NCBI GenBank assembly: GCA_002329675.1 | Contig: DCUA01000112.1 | Coordinates: forward strand, 1 to 5,586 | Direction of reading: 5' to 3' | DNA: 5,586 nt | Source: Firmicutes bacterium UBA1426 | GTDB taxonomy: Bacteria > Bacillota > Clostridia > Peptostreptococcales > Anaerovoracaceae | Shown: one piece after another, positions 1 to 5,046 of the stretch | Position numbering within the stretch: position 1 is the first letter of the stretch | Layout of the letters: the number at the start of each line of letters is the position of its first letter | Made by a program: the position numbers and the translations under genes | Notes under the pieces: model-generated | The model's input: only the letters and a program-made list of their open reading frames with translations | Told to the model about the DNA's origin: nothing | Databases searched by the model: none

Positions 1-57
1 GCCTCTCTCGATGAAATCTGTGCAGAATTTCAACTTATCCGCGAATATATGGCATAA
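1..57 (+). CDS. Possible C-terminal end of an unidentified protein (5' end outside window)
   Basis: Frame 1 is open from the first base to a TAA at 55-57 and gives an 18-residue tail containing DEICAEFQLIREYMA, an amphipathic, charged stretch that reads like a genuine protein C-terminus. Frame 2 is also open over this stretch, to about position 126, but its translation is less protein-like. I do not recognise the family. The gene would be co-directional with the hydrolase at 306 and about 250 bp upstream, and no clear intrinsic terminator follows the stop. The segment also contains the 15-bp sequence at 19-33 that recurs in the palindrome at 2427-2456, so it could be non-coding repeat sequence instead. 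The fragment is too short for a firm call. Confidence 0.35.
   Translation, partial: ASLDEICAEFQLIREYMA
12..33. repeat. Imperfect inverted repeat sharing 15 bp with the 2427-2456 palindrome
   Basis: TGAAATCTG (12-20) pairs with CAGAATTTCA (23-32) with a single-base bulge. Positions 19-33, TGTGCAGAATTTCAA, are identical to one arm of the perfect palindrome at 2427-2456. The two copies flank the cell-wall hydrolase gene. The copy may lie in the end of a coding region (1-57), in which case the match could be chance or a repeat that inserted into or eroded a gene end. Confidence 0.45.
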
Positions 58-107
58 ATTTACAGGCAATCCACACACAACTCAATTTTTTGCACACCTG
101 GGTATGC

Positions 108-144
108 GGACATTTTCCTGGACCGGTTAATAACCAGAAAATCC
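108..144. repeat. Hairpin-forming inverted repeat upstream of the hydrolase promoter
   Basis: ATTTTCCTGG (112-121) pairs with CCAGAAAAT (134-142) with one bulged C, and GG (108-109) can pair with CC (143-144). The loop contains its own small dyad, GGTTA-A-TAACC (125-135). No T-run follows on either strand, so it does not look like an intrinsic terminator. The rest of 58-235 shows only a weak 5-bp stem (AAGTC/GACTT, 165-179). I recognise no riboswitch here. Confidence 0.35.
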
Positions 145-235
145 AAGACGGGGATGCGGAACAAAAGTCGAGGGGACTTGCCTCCTGTTGTGTCACTAAA
201 TAAAATATGCTTGTCACAATTCTGAAATATTGCTG

Positions 236-244
236 TGGTACAAT
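236..244 (+). promoter_or_regulatory. Extended -10 promoter for the cell-wall hydrolase
   Basis: TGGTACAAT fits the extended -10 form TGnTATAAT with one mismatch (C for T). The best -35-like hexamer, TTGTCA at 211-216, lies 22 nt upstream, which is too far for a standard sigma-A promoter, so recognition would rest mainly on the extended -10. Transcription would start near 250, leaving about a 55-nt leader before the ATG at 306. Confidence 0.55.
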
Positions 245-261
245 AGCATTACAGTAATGCT
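245..261. promoter_or_regulatory. Perfect palindrome abutting the -10: candidate operator
   Basis: AGCATTAC and GTAATGCT are perfect 8-bp inverted arms around a single A at 253. The palindrome begins at the base after the TACAAT hexamer and spans the predicted transcription start, the classical position for a repressor operator. If transcribed whole it could not form a good RNA hairpin because the centre is one base, which favours a DNA-binding site. I cannot name the regulator. Confidence 0.5.
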
Positions 262-305
262 AAAGACAGTTGGATCGCCACCGTTTCAGAAAGAGGTGCA
301 TATAG

Positions 306-2414
306 ATGACTAAAATAGACAAATGGGGAAAAATAAGCATAGTAGTACTATTGACATTGACCTTGCTATTAACTAATTTTAACTTCTTCAACCCGGTAGT
401 TTATGCCGACGCTCCTTTAAGGCTGGTTGTTGACGGAAAAGATGTAACATCAACTGCTCTGCCTGTTATACAAAATGCAAGGACCTTAGTACCATTAAGG
501 GTCATTGCTGAGCAGCTGGGATCGGTAGTATCATGGAACGACAAAGACAGAACGGTTTTGATCGAAAAGGATAATCAGTCAATCAAGCTCAAAATCGATA
601 GCAGATTAATACAATCCGACAGAGGCGGAAAACAATATTTTCTCAGTGATGTAGCTCCCGTTATTATTGGCGATCGCACCTACGTGCCGTTGCGCCTGAT
701 TGGCAATATGCTGGGCATCGGAGTAGACTGGTCAGAGGCTAAAAGGCTTGTGTCTGTAGATTCGGGCAAGCCAGCTTCCTTTACTCCCTTCTTCGATATA
801 AAAATACAAAACATCAGCAATGGCCAGACGATCACCGAAAAAAATGTTCTGCGGATATCTGCCTCAGATCAAACCTTAAAAAACGCCAAAGAAATAAAGT
901 ACATACTAATGAACCCGGCTACATACAAAGGGGATGTTATAGCAAGGGGCAACCGGATCGACGGGCAATACTCCTGGCTCCCGAAACTTAACCAAAGAGG
1001 CGAAACGGTTTTAATTGCAGCGGTATATGACAGCAACGGTAAATTCATTGCCGGAGATGCTGTTCACGTAAAGGTAAACGTAGTGCCGAAGGTATGCTTA
1101 AAAGGTGTTGCGCCGGAGCAGATCATCAGTGAGACCATTTCAATCGGTGCTGATTTGAACTTCGTGGCATCCTATATAAAGTATGAGATCCAAAATCTCG
1201 ATAAAGGAACAAGTACCTTAACATCGGAATCGGATCCCTACGGGCTTTACAAATGGTCTCCCCAGTATGAAAACAATGGAAATATAGGTTTTAAGGTAAT
1301 TGCGTATGATGAAAACGGTAAACCCTATGAAAGTGACACAATTACCGCTAAAGTTCAGGTCACAAAGCAATTGTCTCTTACGGGAGTGAAAGCCGGGCAA
1401 ACTATCGATAAAGCCGTAAGTCTGCTGGCCTCCAGAAACTTTGGGGTATCGGAAACGGAATATTTTATGAAGGACAAATCCACAGGTAAGGAAACAACAA
1501 TCGCGAAGATCCCCTGGGGCAGCTATAAATGGTTCCCGGGGCCGGAAGTGTCAGGAGATAAGGATATATTCGTTCGAGTGAAAGATGGAGCCGGTAATGT
1601 ATATGTAAGTCCTCCCATCAGCGTTAAATTGCCGGGGAAGGCCAAAGTTCTTATTGAAGGAATCGGCCCGAAGCAGGTTGTGACTGCCCCTGTTAAACTG
1701 AAGGCAACAAGCAATGTCAAGCTGGACAGTGTGAATTATGTAGTGACAAATCAAAGCACGGGAGTGAAAAAAGTCATCGCATCCGGACAAGATCCATCAG
1801 TTGAATTCACTTACAGCCCGAGCAGTAGTGGCAATTACCTGATCCATGTCGAAGGGTCCTATGGCGGCACCAAGGTTTTAAGCGAACAAATTCCATATAA
1901 GGTGTATCTGGAGAAAACCTATGGGCCAAAGCCCGTTGTTGAAAAGAGCCAATTCATGGGCTTGGCATCCGGTATGGCGAGAAGAGCCTGGGAAAGCACC
2001 GGGATGTCAGCGGCACTGCAAACTGCTCAGGCAATATTGGAGACAGGCTGGGGCCAAAGCGTTCCGGTCGACAAGTATTCAGGTAAATTCTCAAGCAACC
2101 TTTTCGGTATAAAAGGCAAGGGCCCCGCGGGCTCTGTAATATCAAATACCTGGGAAGAATATAACGGAACCACCTTCAGGATAGATGCAGAATTCAGAGC
2201 TTACAATAATATTAGTGAAAGCTGGAATGACCACAAGAAACTGCTGCTGGAAAAAGAAAGATATGGCATATTCCGGGATGTGATGCATGACAGTACCCTG
2301 GGAGCCTGGGCTATCAGAAGAGCCGGCTATGCTACGGATTCACAATATCCGATAAAACTGATGAATATCATCAAGCAGTATAACCTTCAGGAATTGGATA
2401 AGATCAGTATATAA
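306..2414 (+). CDS. Secreted modular peptidoglycan hydrolase (stalk domain, Ig-like repeats, glucosaminidase)
   Basis: This 702-residue protein is probably an exported N-acetylglucosaminidase that cleaves peptidoglycan during wall turnover or daughter-cell separation. Residues 1-36 are a signal peptide: Lys at 3, 6 and 9, a hydrophobic core at about 10-24, and likely cleavage after VYA (34). Residues 37-153 form a copper amine oxidase N-terminal (stalk) domain with two copies of the RT-VPLR motif (59-65 and 124-130); in this setting the domain is usually a wall or matrix module, not an oxidase. Residues 163-535 hold four repeats of about 93 residues, each with a YKWSP-like motif (222, 315, 407, 501). 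Residues 547-695 are a glucosaminidase (GH73-like) domain with ILETGWG (probable catalytic Glu579), NLFGIKG (598-604) and YATDSQYPIKL (675-685). There is no LPXTG or SLH anchor. An AGAGGTG ribosome site 7 nt upstream supports the ATG at 306. It stands alone as a monocistronic unit converging on the thioesterase. Domain identities are firm; bond specificity is inferred. Confidence 0.93.
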   Translation: MTKIDKWGKISIVVLLTLTLLLTNFNFFNPVVYADAPLRLVVDGKDVTSTALPVIQNARTLVPLRVIAEQLGSVVSWNDKDRTVLIEKDNQSIKLKIDSRLIQSDRGGKQYFLSDVAPVIIGDRTYVPLRLIGNMLGIGVDWSEAKRLVSVDSGKPASFTPFFDIKIQNISNGQTITEKNVLRISASDQTLKNAKEIKYILMNPATYKGDVIARGNRIDGQYSWLPKLNQRGETVLIAAVYDSNGKFIAGDAVHVKVNVVPKVCLKGVAPEQIISETISIGADLNFVASYIKYEIQNLDKGTSTLTSESDPYGLYKWSPQYENNGNIGFKVIAYDENGKPYESDTITAKVQVTKQLSLTGVKAGQTIDKAVSLLASRNFGVSETEYFMKDKSTGKETTIAKIPWGSYKWFPGPEVSGDKDIFVRVKDGAGNVYVSPPISVKLPGKAKVLIEGIGPKQVVTAPVKLKATSNVKLDSVNYVVTNQSTGVKKVIASGQDPSVEFTYSPSSSGNYLIHVEGSYGGTKVLSEQIPYKVYLEKTYGPKPVVEKSQFMGLASGMARRAWESTGMSAALQTAQAILETGWGQSVPVDKYSGKFSSNLFGIKGKGPAGSVISNTWEEYNGTTFRIDAEFRAYNNISESWNDHKKLLLEKERYGIFRDVMHDSTLGAWAIRRAGYATDSQYPIKLMNIIKQYNLQELDKISI

Positions 2415-2426
2415 TTTGTCTGTAAC

Positions 2427-2456
2427 TGTGCAGAATTTCAATTGAAATTCTGCACA
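2427..2456. repeat. Perfect 30-bp palindrome between convergent genes
   Basis: The arm TGTGCAGAATTTCAA (2427-2441) is followed directly by its exact reverse complement (2442-2456), with no spacer. It fills most of the 44-bp gap between the hydrolase stop (2414) and the thioesterase stop (2459), so it may act as a bidirectional transcription end: in RNA the ends can form a stem of about 13 bp around a tetraloop. Neither strand has a T-run after it, so it is not a textbook intrinsic terminator. The same 15-mer occurs at 19-33, which suggests a dispersed palindromic repeat instead. Confidence 0.75.
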
Positions 2457-2458
2457 TC

Positions 2459-2911
2459 CTATCCGACGACCGCAAAAGTCGCCAGGGCGGTATTTGTAAG
2501 TACTCCACTGCTTTTCAAGCGACATTCACCGGACATGGTCATAAGCCTTCTCCCTAAAGATGTTGCTTTTGCAGTTATCAGAATCTCGTCACCCATTGGA
2601 ATGGGTTTCAGATAGTTCAGTGATATATTGATTGAGACAGTGGGCTTACCATCGCCGAGATAAGCAGCAAAAATACCCAAAGCCTCATCAAAAGCTGCTG
2701 CTATGAAACCGGCATGCATGGTATCATGCTCGTTAAGCTGGCATTCCTGCACAGGAAAACTTATCGTAACGGTTTGCTCCTTTTCACTACAAGCCACAAA
2801 GTTCGGATCCATCAGCTTGCTTACGCGGCTGGCACTCTTAAATTCGCAGATAAGTGCCTTGATGTTTTTTTCAAAATCTTTGTGTCCTACTAACTCTTGT
2901 AATCTACTCAT
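2459..2911 (-). CDS. PaaI-type hotdog-fold acyl-CoA thioesterase
   Basis: The 150-residue product has the length and pattern of single-domain hotdog thioesterases, which hydrolyse acyl- or aryl-CoA esters in the cytosol, usually as homotetramers. The active-site helix region is NEHDTMHAGFIAAAFDEALG (60-79), with His66 and the likely catalytic acid Asp75. The later LNYLKPIPMGDEI segment (98-110) and the turn near SLGRR (118-122) match the central strands of the fold. The usual HGG is HAG here, and the Gly normally two residues after the N-x-H motif is Asp63. Substrate cannot be told from sequence. I chose the ATG at 2911 because AAGGTGGGAG ends 5 nt upstream; the in-frame GTG at 2923 lies inside that ribosome site. 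It has its own promoter candidate (2956-2964) and ends 3 bp from the convergent palindrome. Confidence 0.88.
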   Translation of the reverse strand: MSRLQELVGHKDFEKNIKALICEFKSASRVSKLMDPNFVACSEKEQTVTISFPVQECQLNEHDTMHAGFIAAAFDEALGIFAAYLGDGKPTVSINISLNYLKPIPMGDEILITAKATSLGRRLMTMSGECRLKSSGVLTNTALATFAVVG

Positions 2912-2916
2912 TCTAA

Positions 2917-2926
2917 CTCCCACCTT
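2917..2926 (-). promoter_or_regulatory. Ribosome binding site fixing the thioesterase start
   Basis: On the minus strand this reads AAGGTGGGAG and ends 5 nt before the ATG at 2911. It overlaps the alternative upstream GTG (2923), which rules against that codon as the start. A short dyad, AACAT-AATA-ATGTT (2927-2940), lies just upstream between the -10 and the ribosome site. Confidence 0.7.
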
Positions 2927-2955
2927 AACATAATAATGTTGCTGATAATTTATGT

Positions 2956-2964
2956 ATTATATCA
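2956..2964 (-). promoter_or_regulatory. Extended -10 promoter for the thioesterase, overlapping the upstream stop codon
   Basis: On the minus strand TGATATAAT is an exact match to TGnTATAAT. Its TGA is the stop codon of the small Cys-rich gene (2962-2964). No good -35 hexamer is visible at 17 nt. Transcription would start near 2949, giving a leader of about 38 nt. The thioesterase could also be read through from the small gene, since no terminator separates them. Confidence 0.55.
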
Positions 2965-3108
2965 CCTGCATAGATCCTTACTGGTGCATGTCTTACTGTG
3001 AGGACAACCAGTGCACTTAACACCCTTCTTTTTATCGGCGATAGTTTTGGCGATCGCACCAATCACCAACGCTGCCACAATGGATAATATTATGATACTT
3101 TCCAGCAT
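2962..3108 (-). CDS. FeoB-associated-type Cys-rich small membrane protein
   Basis: A 48-residue ORF starting MLESIIILSIVAALVIGAIA. Residues 4-20 form a single N-terminal membrane helix, followed by a basic stretch KKK (26-28) and a Cys-rich tail with Cys32, Cys35, Cys41 and Cys47. This helix plus CxxC-x5-C-x5-C layout matches the FeoB-associated Cys-rich membrane protein family, small Firmicutes proteins usually found next to the ferrous iron transporter FeoB and thought to help iron uptake or bind metal near the membrane. The biochemical role is not established. The start is well supported: AAGGAGGGG (3115-3123) lies 6 nt upstream of the ATG. No feoA or feoB is present in the window, so the gene is detached from its usual partners here. 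An 18-bp palindrome (3125-3142) sits between promoter and ribosome site. The downstream thioesterase follows after 50 bp. Confidence 0.8.
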   Translation of the reverse strand: MLESIIILSIVAALVIGAIAKTIADKKKGVKCTGCPHSKTCTSKDLCR

Positions 3109-3124
3109 ATTAAACCCCTCCTTC

Positions 3125-3142
3125 AGTTAGCATATGCTAACT
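3125..3142. promoter_or_regulatory. 18-bp perfect palindrome: candidate metal-responsive operator
   Basis: AGTTAGCATATGCTAACT is its own reverse complement. It lies immediately after the TATAAT hexamer of the small Cys-rich gene and directly before its ribosome site, so a bound repressor would block transcription. The half-site GTTAG/CTAAC matches those in DtxR/IdeR iron boxes, but the 6-bp spacing between half-sites differs from the classical box. Assignment to a DtxR-family regulator is inference, helped by the iron-linked family of the downstream gene. Confidence 0.55.
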
Positions 3143-3177
3143 ATTATAAGATTACTATCAATCCGAGTATTTGTCAA
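3143..3177 (-). promoter_or_regulatory. Promoter candidate for the small Cys-rich gene
   Basis: On the minus strand a consensus TATAAT lies at 3143-3148 and a consensus TTGACA at 3172-3177, but they are 23 nt apart instead of about 17. Either the -10 is used with activator help or a weak alternative -35, or TTGACA pairs with the poorer TAATCT, which lies 17 nt downstream of it. The TATAAT abuts the palindrome at 3125-3142. Confidence 0.45.
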
Positions 3178-3203
3178 TGCTTATTTAGAATTTTCGCATT
3201 CCC

Positions 3204-4601
3204 CTACTTATGGGGCAAAATATGAATGGCTTCTCTCTTCGCATCCATCACCGCTTCCCAGAATGCTTCCGCGAGGGTAGGATGAGCATGTATAGTCTCA
3301 CCGATCTGCTCAATGGTGAGCCCTTGCTGTATTGCCAATATTCCTTCGGGGATCAGATCGCTGGCATGGGGCCCGATAATGTGCACTCCGAGAATTCTAT
3401 GAGTCGACCTGTCCGCAATTACTTTTATGAATCCATCGGTTTCTCCTGATGTGATTGCCTTACCATTCGCCGCAAATATGGATTTGCCCACCAGGTAATC
3501 CGGATTTTTTTCCTTTGCCTGTTCTTCTGTCATCCCTACTGTGGCAATTTCCGGAAATGAAAAAACACAGGAAGGTACTGCATCATAATTTACGGATGCA
3601 TTGTTTCCATTCATTTTTTCGACACAAACTTTTCCTTCTTCTGATGCAACATGGGCCAGCAACTGTCCGCCGATAACGTCTCCGATCGCATAGATCCCCG
3701 GGGTCGATGTTTCATAGTTGTCATTTACTTTGATGCCTCTTGTGTCGTGAACCACTCCCGCAGCTTCCAGGTTCAATTCTGCTATATTCGGCGTTCTCCC
3801 CGCTGCATTCAGAAGCAGGTCACAGGAATATTCCCTGATACCTTTGTCTGTCTCTGTAATGATTTTAAGCCCGTCATCAACTTCGATGACCTCTTTGATT
3901 TTTACACCTATGTCCACCTGTATCTTCTTTTTCCGGAAGAAAAAGGCCAGACGCTTTGAAAGGTCTTCATCGAGGCTTCGTATCAGCCGTGGTCTGTATT
4001 TTATAATGGTAACTTCTGTTCCAAAAGATGCAAATATGCATGCAAACTCAACACCCACTACGCCCCCTCCGTAAATCACCATTCTTTTGGGAACGTGATC
4101 CAGATCCAGCGCCTCATCGCTGGTTATCACTTTTGTGGAATTCATGCCGGGTTCCGGCATAACAGATGGAGTCGAACCTGTGGCGATAATGATCCGGTGC
4201 GCTCTTATTACTGTGGCTTCGCCTTCCGCTGATACCACTTCAAGAGTGTTGCTGTCAAGAAACCTGGCTTCCCCTTTTATTATCTGGATTTTATTACCCG
4301 CCAGGAGCTGCTCTGTACCGGTACGCATCTTTTGCACGATATCATCTTTGCGGGATCGTATCTTTGCCATATCAAAGCTGTATTCAGGCAGCTCGATTCC
4401 GAATTCATTCACATTTTGTAATGCATTGAGAATCTCCGCATTCTTATATAGTGCCTTCGTGGGGATACATCCCCTGTTCAGACAAGTTCCGCCGATTTTA
4501 TCCTTTTCTATAATTGTTACAGAAAAGCCCAACTGGGCAGCTCTGATCGCTGCAACATATCCGCCGGGGCCGCCGCCTATAATGATCAAATTTCTATCCA
4601 C
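3204..4601 (-). CDS. lpdA: Dihydrolipoamide dehydrogenase (E3), FAD-dependent
   Basis: This enzyme reoxidises protein-bound dihydrolipoamide, passing electrons through a disulfide and FAD to NAD(P)+. It is the shared E3 of 2-oxoacid dehydrogenase complexes and the glycine cleavage system. In 465-residue numbering: FAD-binding GGGPGG at 9-14; redox disulfide in GGTCLNRGC (Cys40, Cys45); nucleotide-binding GGGVVG at 178-183; second FAD motif YAIGD (304-308); and the C-terminal HPTLAE with catalytic His440-Glu445. All catalytic parts are present and the length is typical. At the end of the second strand of the nucleotide domain, where NAD-specific enzymes have Glu, this protein has Lys (IIKYRPRLIRSLD, about 199-211). 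I prefer the GTG at 4601 because GAGGTGA lies 6 nt upstream and the product then starts like other family members; an in-frame ATG at 4622 adds 7 residues behind a poor ribosome site. No E1, E2 or gcv genes are nearby, so its partner complex is unknown. Confidence 0.93.
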   Translation of the reverse strand: MDRNLIIIGGGPGGYVAAIRAAQLGFSVTIIEKDKIGGTCLNRGCIPTKALYKNAEILNALQNVNEFGIELPEYSFDMAKIRSRKDDIVQKMRTGTEQLLAGNKIQIIKGEARFLDSNTLEVVSAEGEATVIRAHRIIIATGSTPSVMPEPGMNSTKVITSDEALDLDHVPKRMVIYGGGVVGVEFACIFASFGTEVTIIKYRPRLIRSLDEDLSKRLAFFFRKKKIQVDIGVKIKEVIEVDDGLKIITETDKGIREYSCDLLLNAAGRTPNIAELNLEAAGVVHDTRGIKVNDNYETSTPGIYAIGDVIGGQLLAHVASEEGKVCVEKMNGNNASVNYDAVPSCVFSFPEIATVGMTEEQAKEKNPDYLVGKSIFAANGKAITSGETDGFIKVIADRSTHRILGVHIIGPHASDLIPEGILAIQQGLTIEQIGETIHAHPTLAEAFWEAVMDAKREAIHILPHK

Positions 4602-4606
4602 ACCAC

Positions 4607-4613
4607 TCACCTC
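4607..4613 (-). promoter_or_regulatory. Ribosome binding site supporting the GTG start of lpdA
   Basis: On the minus strand GAGGTGA matches seven bases of the anti-Shine-Dalgarno complement AGGAGGTGA. Counting to the end of GAGGTG, it is 6 nt before the GTG at 4601. The alternative ATG at 4622 has only a weak AGGGA upstream, so the site favours the shorter protein. Confidence 0.6.
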
Positions 4614-4641
4614 AATCTCCATTATACATCCCTGATATTAA

Positions 4642-4670
4642 AGAATACCGCAAATACTGTGTTCATTCAA
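4642..4670 (-). promoter_or_regulatory. Promoter candidate for lpdA
   Basis: On the minus strand TTGAAT (4665-4670) and TATTCT (4642-4647) are spaced by exactly 17 nt, each matching 4 of 6 consensus bases. Transcription would begin near 4635, about 34 nt before the GTG start. The pair lies inside the nested inverted repeat at 4643-4706, so the two interpretations (promoter with operator, or structured RNA) compete. Confidence 0.35.
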
Positions 4671-4706
4671 TAGTTGGTGCTATTTTCACACAGCATGGCG
4701 GTATTC
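4643..4706. repeat. 64-nt nested inverted repeat between the HTH gene and lpdA
   Basis: Three stacked inverted repeats share one centre. The outer arms GAATACCGC (4643-4651) and GCGGTATTC (4698-4706) are 9 bp and perfect. The middle arms CTGTGT (4657-4662) and ACACAG (4688-4693) are 6 bp. The inner arms AATAG (4669-4673) and CTATT (4680-4684) are 5 bp around a 6-nt loop. The result is a long hairpin with two internal loops on either strand. On the minus strand it is followed by only a short TTTAAT, so it is a weak terminator candidate for the HTH gene. It could equally be a leader element or operator of lpdA. Confidence 0.6.
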
Positions 4707-4737
4707 CTGGTAAAATCTCAGCTAATGAGGTAATTAT

Positions 4738-4965
4738 TCAACCACTGGTTTTTGGTTGACTTGCTTCTTTTCCAAACGGTTTTTGCGCAACATAACTGGT
4801 GCTCAATGCTTCCATTACGTCGGCGAGCCTGTAACGATACCGCTTATTCCCCAGTACGATATAGGGGATCCTCTCTTCCCTGGTATATCTCCAGATGGTC
4901 TCGATGGAAAGATTCAGCTCATCCGCAAGGTTGCGGGCGGTAATCAAACCATTGTTCTCAATCAT
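4738..4965 (-). CDS. Small MerR/excisionase-type helix-turn-helix DNA-binding protein
   Basis: The 75-residue product is mostly one DNA-binding domain. Residues 7-54 (LITARNLADELNLSIETIWRYTREERIPYIVLGNKRYRYRLADVMEAL, in parts) show the excisionase/HTH_17 pattern: a first helix, a recognition helix around SIETIWRYTR (20-29), a short wing IPYIVLGNKRYRY (33-45) and a closing helix. The tail (56-75) is polar and probably disordered. Proteins of this kind act as small transcription factors or, in mobile elements, as excisionases; no integrase or att site is visible here, so a chromosomal regulator is likelier. The ATG at 4965 is chosen because GGAGGTG (4971-4977) lies 5 nt upstream; the frame is open further upstream to 5043 but that extension crosses the ribosome site. 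It lies 144 bp after malQ and 136 bp before lpdA; its targets are unknown. Confidence 0.85.
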   Translation of the reverse strand: MIENNGLITARNLADELNLSIETIWRYTREERIPYIVLGNKRYRYRLADVMEALSTSYVAQKPFGKEASQPKTSG

Positions 4966-4970
4966 AAATG

Positions 4971-4977
4971 CACCTCC
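4971..4977 (-). promoter_or_regulatory. Ribosome binding site fixing the HTH gene start
   Basis: On the minus strand GGAGGTG is a near-perfect Shine-Dalgarno sequence ending 5 nt before the ATG at 4965. It excludes the longer in-frame start at 5043. Confidence 0.75.
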
Positions 4978-4995
4978 GCAAAACATGGCATAACT

Positions 4996-5016
4996 GTCAT
5001 TGTTTCGTTCAATGAC
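4996..5016. repeat. Hairpin in the leader of the HTH gene
   Basis: GTCATTG (4996-5002) and CAATGAC (5010-5016) are perfect 7-bp arms around a 7-nt loop. The element is about 30 bp upstream of the HTH start. It could be an operator for self-regulation by the HTH protein or an RNA hairpin in the leader. There is no T-run, so it is not an intrinsic terminator. Confidence 0.4.
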
Positions 5017-5046
5017 TGGCATCGGGGATACTTCATATAACATATA

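Noticed and set aside
35..217. A 60-codon minus-strand open frame in the left intergenic region
   Set aside because: It has no convincing ribosome site, a composition unlike a real protein (many Cys, Trp and Pro) and no recognisable family; it also runs over the hairpin at 108-144.
58..305. Riboswitch such as c-di-AMP, c-di-GMP or cobalamin upstream of the wall hydrolase
   Set aside because: None of the conserved core motifs I know for these classes can be found, and the likely promoter at 236-244 leaves only about 55 nt of leader.
667..680. A 14-bp match TTGGCGATCGCACC shared with 3047-3060, containing the cyanobacterial HIP1 octamer GCGATCGC
   Set aside because: Both copies lie in unrelated coding regions, only two are present, and nothing else in the window suggests a cyanobacterium; probably chance.
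1921..2145. Open frames on both strands inside the glucosaminidase region
   Set aside because: They are shadows of the long hydrolase frame, whose catalytic motifs are clear here.
3201..3215. CCCC-7 nt-GGGG stem at the lpdA stop as a terminator
   Set aside because: Only 4 bp of stem, it includes the stop codon, and no T-run follows on the minus strand.
4135..4635. A 166-codon plus-strand open frame opposite lpdA
   Set aside because: It lies antisense to the FAD-binding part of dihydrolipoamide dehydrogenase, has low-complexity hydrophobic/Ser/Pro content and no ribosome site; it reflects the codon bias of the real gene.
4738..4965. Excisionase-like protein taken as a sign of a mobile element
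   Set aside because: No integrase, transposase, attachment-site repeats or composition break is visible; this HTH type is also common in ordinary chromosomal regulators.
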